Below are positions 62,651-63,855 of a DNA stretch of 63,855 bases, in pieces. The notes beneath the pieces are model-generated. The model worked only from the letters and a program-made list of their open reading frames with translations. It was not told the origin of the DNA and ran no database searches. The position numbers and the translations under genes were made by a program. Each line of letters opens with the position of its first letter. Within the stretch, counting starts at the first letter, position 1. This DNA is from an uncultured Prevotellaceae bacterium (GTDB lineage Bacteria; Bacteroidota; Bacteroidia; Bacteroidales; Bacteroidaceae), in NCBI GenBank assembly GCA_902776475.1, contig CACYQD010000027.1, positions 1-63,855 on the forward strand, given 5' to 3'.

Positions 62651-63637
62651 ATGAAAAAGTTATTTTTGGTGGCCATTGCCACATTGATAACCACAACGAG
62701 CCTCATCGCGCAGGAAATTACGAAAAACGGCCGGACTACACTGAAAGTGCCTATTGTCTCCGAAGAAGACCCCGGTTTTTATGACCAAGGCGCTGACAGG
62801 GTTTTCAACATTTGCTGGTTCACGTATAACTACCCCTCGACAAGTGGTGACGGACAGCCTGTCACCCTCTCCGCATTGGCCTGCATGCCCGACGGCACCG
62901 GGGAAGAGATAAAAATCAACAACGTCATCGCCGGATGCCACGTCACCATTACCGCTAACAAAGACTGTCCTACGGAATTCAACACATCGGGAAGCAGGTT
63001 CAACGATATTTTCCTGACCATGACTCTCGCCGGCAGCAATAGCTATCCAGCAGAAGATCTTGCCTACCACAACCTCGTCATTCTGCCTGACTATGAGGGC
63101 TATGGCATCACCAAAGACCGGGCTCATCCTTATCTGTGCGGAGAAATCACAGCAAGGCAAGTGACCGATGCTTTGCGCCATGGCATCCAACTCTACCAGA
63201 ATGATCCGAAAGCAGAAAACTTCAGGCTTCCCTTCCGTCAGGACTGGCGCACCATCTGTACGGGCTACTCACAGGGCGGTGCCGTAGCCATGGCCACGCA
63301 GCGCTTTATCGAGGAGCAAGGACTGAGCGGTGAGCTGCATCTGGCAGGGTCTCTCTGCAGCGATGGCCACTATTCACCCATAGCCACCGTCCTCTTTTAC
63401 GTGGAGCAGGACCGTCATGGAAAGGAAATGTCGATGCCCGTGGTCATCGGCACCCAGCGAACAGAATGCCTTCGGCTCCTTGCATCAGCAGACAACCATG
63501 ACGACGGCATCATTTCCACAACCATGCCGAATACCACCACACAAAAATGGTATGACCTCTACGGCCGTCCCATCATAGGCAAACCGGCGTCGAAAGGCAT
63601 CTATATCACATGTGGAAAGAAGATCCTCATCAAATGA
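62651..63637 (+). CDS. Secreted alpha/beta hydrolase, secretory-lipase-like
   Basis: Exported hydrolase of 328 residues. The ATG at 62651 begins a clear signal peptide (MKKLFLVAIATLITTTSLIA); an upstream TTG start would fall inside the promoter. The fold follows the lipase/esterase pattern: an oxyanion-side stretch (VIAGCHVT), YNNLVI-like strand (AYHNLVILPDYEGYGITKD) and nucleophile Ser207 in GYSQGGAVAMA. The His and Asp of the triad are not assigned with confidence. The C-terminus RPIIGKPASKGIYITCGKKI is the short terminal tail (GIYI-GKK) of Prevotella secreted proteins. Lipid or aryl esters are possible substrates. A divergent promoter links it to GH51. Confidence 0.7.
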   Translation: MKKLFLVAIATLITTTSLIAQEITKNGRTTLKVPIVSEEDPGFYDQGADRVFNICWFTYNYPSTSGDGQPVTLSALACMPDGTGEEIKINNVIAGCHVTITANKDCPTEFNTSGSRFNDIFLTMTLAGSNSYPAEDLAYHNLVILPDYEGYGITKDRAHPYLCGEITARQVTDALRHGIQLYQNDPKAENFRLPFRQDWRTICTGYSQGGAVAMATQRFIEEQGLSGELHLAGSLCSDGHYSPIATVLFYVEQDRHGKEMSMPVVIGTQRTECLRLLASADNHDDGIISTTMPNTTTQKWYDLYGRPIIGKPASKGIYITCGKKILIK

Positions 63638-63713
63638 ATGGGCACATAAATACAGATTATACCCCCTTCCCCACCCCGAAAATGCAAATAGATTAAAAAA
63701 AGTAACCCAAAAA

Positions 63714-63745
63714 TTTGGTCTTTCCAAGAATTCTGTTTACCTTTG
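63714..63745 (+). promoter_or_regulatory. Vegetative promoter of tRNA-Pro
   Basis: TTTG at 63714-63717, 20-bp spacer, TACCTTTG at 63738-63745: a complete consensus match. Transcription starts near 63752, six bases before the mature tRNA. Confidence 0.75.
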
Positions 63746-63757
63746 CAACCGCAAAAT

Positions 63758-63830
63758 CGGGATTTAGCGCAGTTGGTAGCGCACACGTCTGGGGGGCGCG
63801 AGGTCGCTGGTTCGAGTCCAGTAATCCCGA
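63758..63830 (+). tRNA. tRNA-Pro (anticodon GGG)
   Basis: A 73-nt cloverleaf: acceptor CGGGATT/AATCCCG, D stem GCGC/GCGC, anticodon stem CACGT (63784-63788)/GCGCG (63796-63800) with loop CTGGGGG and anticodon GGG at 63791-63793, T stem GCTGG/CCAGT with loop TTCGAGT, and discriminator A. CCA is not encoded (CAA follows). The anticodon stem has one A-C mismatch and one G-T pair. It reads proline codons CCC/CCU. Confidence 0.9.
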
Positions 63831-63855
63831 CAAATGCAAGAGTCAAGTGTCTGAT

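Overview
This window looks like chromosome from a Prevotella/Segatella-type member of the Bacteroidota, probably a plant-fibre degrader from gut or rumen. The evidence is: several SusC/SusD pairs; AT-rich leaders rather than Shine-Dalgarno sites; Bacteroidota vegetative promoters (TTTG, 18-20 bp, TAnnTTTG) at many gene starts; short C-terminal YNLAGQRV-type tails; and several xylan/arabinan-directed carbohydrate enzymes. No insertion sequence, phage, CRISPR array or rRNA was seen. One tRNA (Pro, anticodon GGG) lies at the right edge.

Layout. (1) 1-6660, + strand: REP-like CT/GA palindromes, a D-lactate dehydrogenase, then an overlapping pair (beta-propeller/DUF362 fusion and a LacZ-like GH2). 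(2) 6697-11111, - strand: apparent operon of a DUF6057-type membrane protein, a TolB-like lipoprotein with one CxxCH motif, and a bile acid:sodium symporter family transporter. (3) 11267-18798, - strand: ECF sigma factor, minimal FecR-like anti-sigma factor, and a 2119-residue alpha-2-macroglobulin protein carrying an N-terminal STN domain. (4) 18982-34299, - strand: a polysaccharide utilisation locus (PUL) ordered SusC-SusD-SusC-SusD-DUF1735-like-GH10-like-CBM protein, the order of the xusABCDE-xyn10C xylan cluster known from Prevotella bryantii. Here the GH10-like protein has lost catalytic residues. (5) 34642-46857, + strand: a membrane-spanning propeller/AraC regulator with no kinase or receiver, then a second PUL (SusC, SusD, a glycan-binding protein with three repeated modules, a GH43 arabinanase-like enzyme). 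(6) 46950-50262, - strand: a second DUF6057/TolB-like pair, paralogous to region 2. (7) 50263-55373: repeats, cellobiose 2-epimerase, an OhrR-type regulator with two operator palindromes, decayed gene fragments, a small Imm32-like gene, a lipoprotein, a truncated surface protein and a 32-codon gene divergent from a LysR regulator. (8) 55374-62493: LysR gene and a - strand enzyme set (GH51 arabinofuranosidase, CE1 esterase, GH3). (9) 62651-63830: a secreted lipase-like hydrolase and tRNA-Pro.

How it works together: the two divergent PULs with GH43, GH51, CE1 and GH3 form a coherent arabinoxylan/arabinan toolkit. Glycan is bound and imported by SusC/D pairs with accessory binding proteins; ester and arabinosyl side groups are removed by CE1, GH51 and GH43; oligomers are finished by GH3. 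Three direct GTCCACC repeats replace the -33 element of the second PUL and are the likely activator site. The most unusual parts are the sigma/anti-sigma/STN-macroglobulin cassette, the duplicated DUF6057/TolB-like CxxCH module, the kinase-less PUL regulator, and the LysR/palindrome/32-codon-gene unit. Coordinates and motifs were read by eye; family names are recognition without database search.
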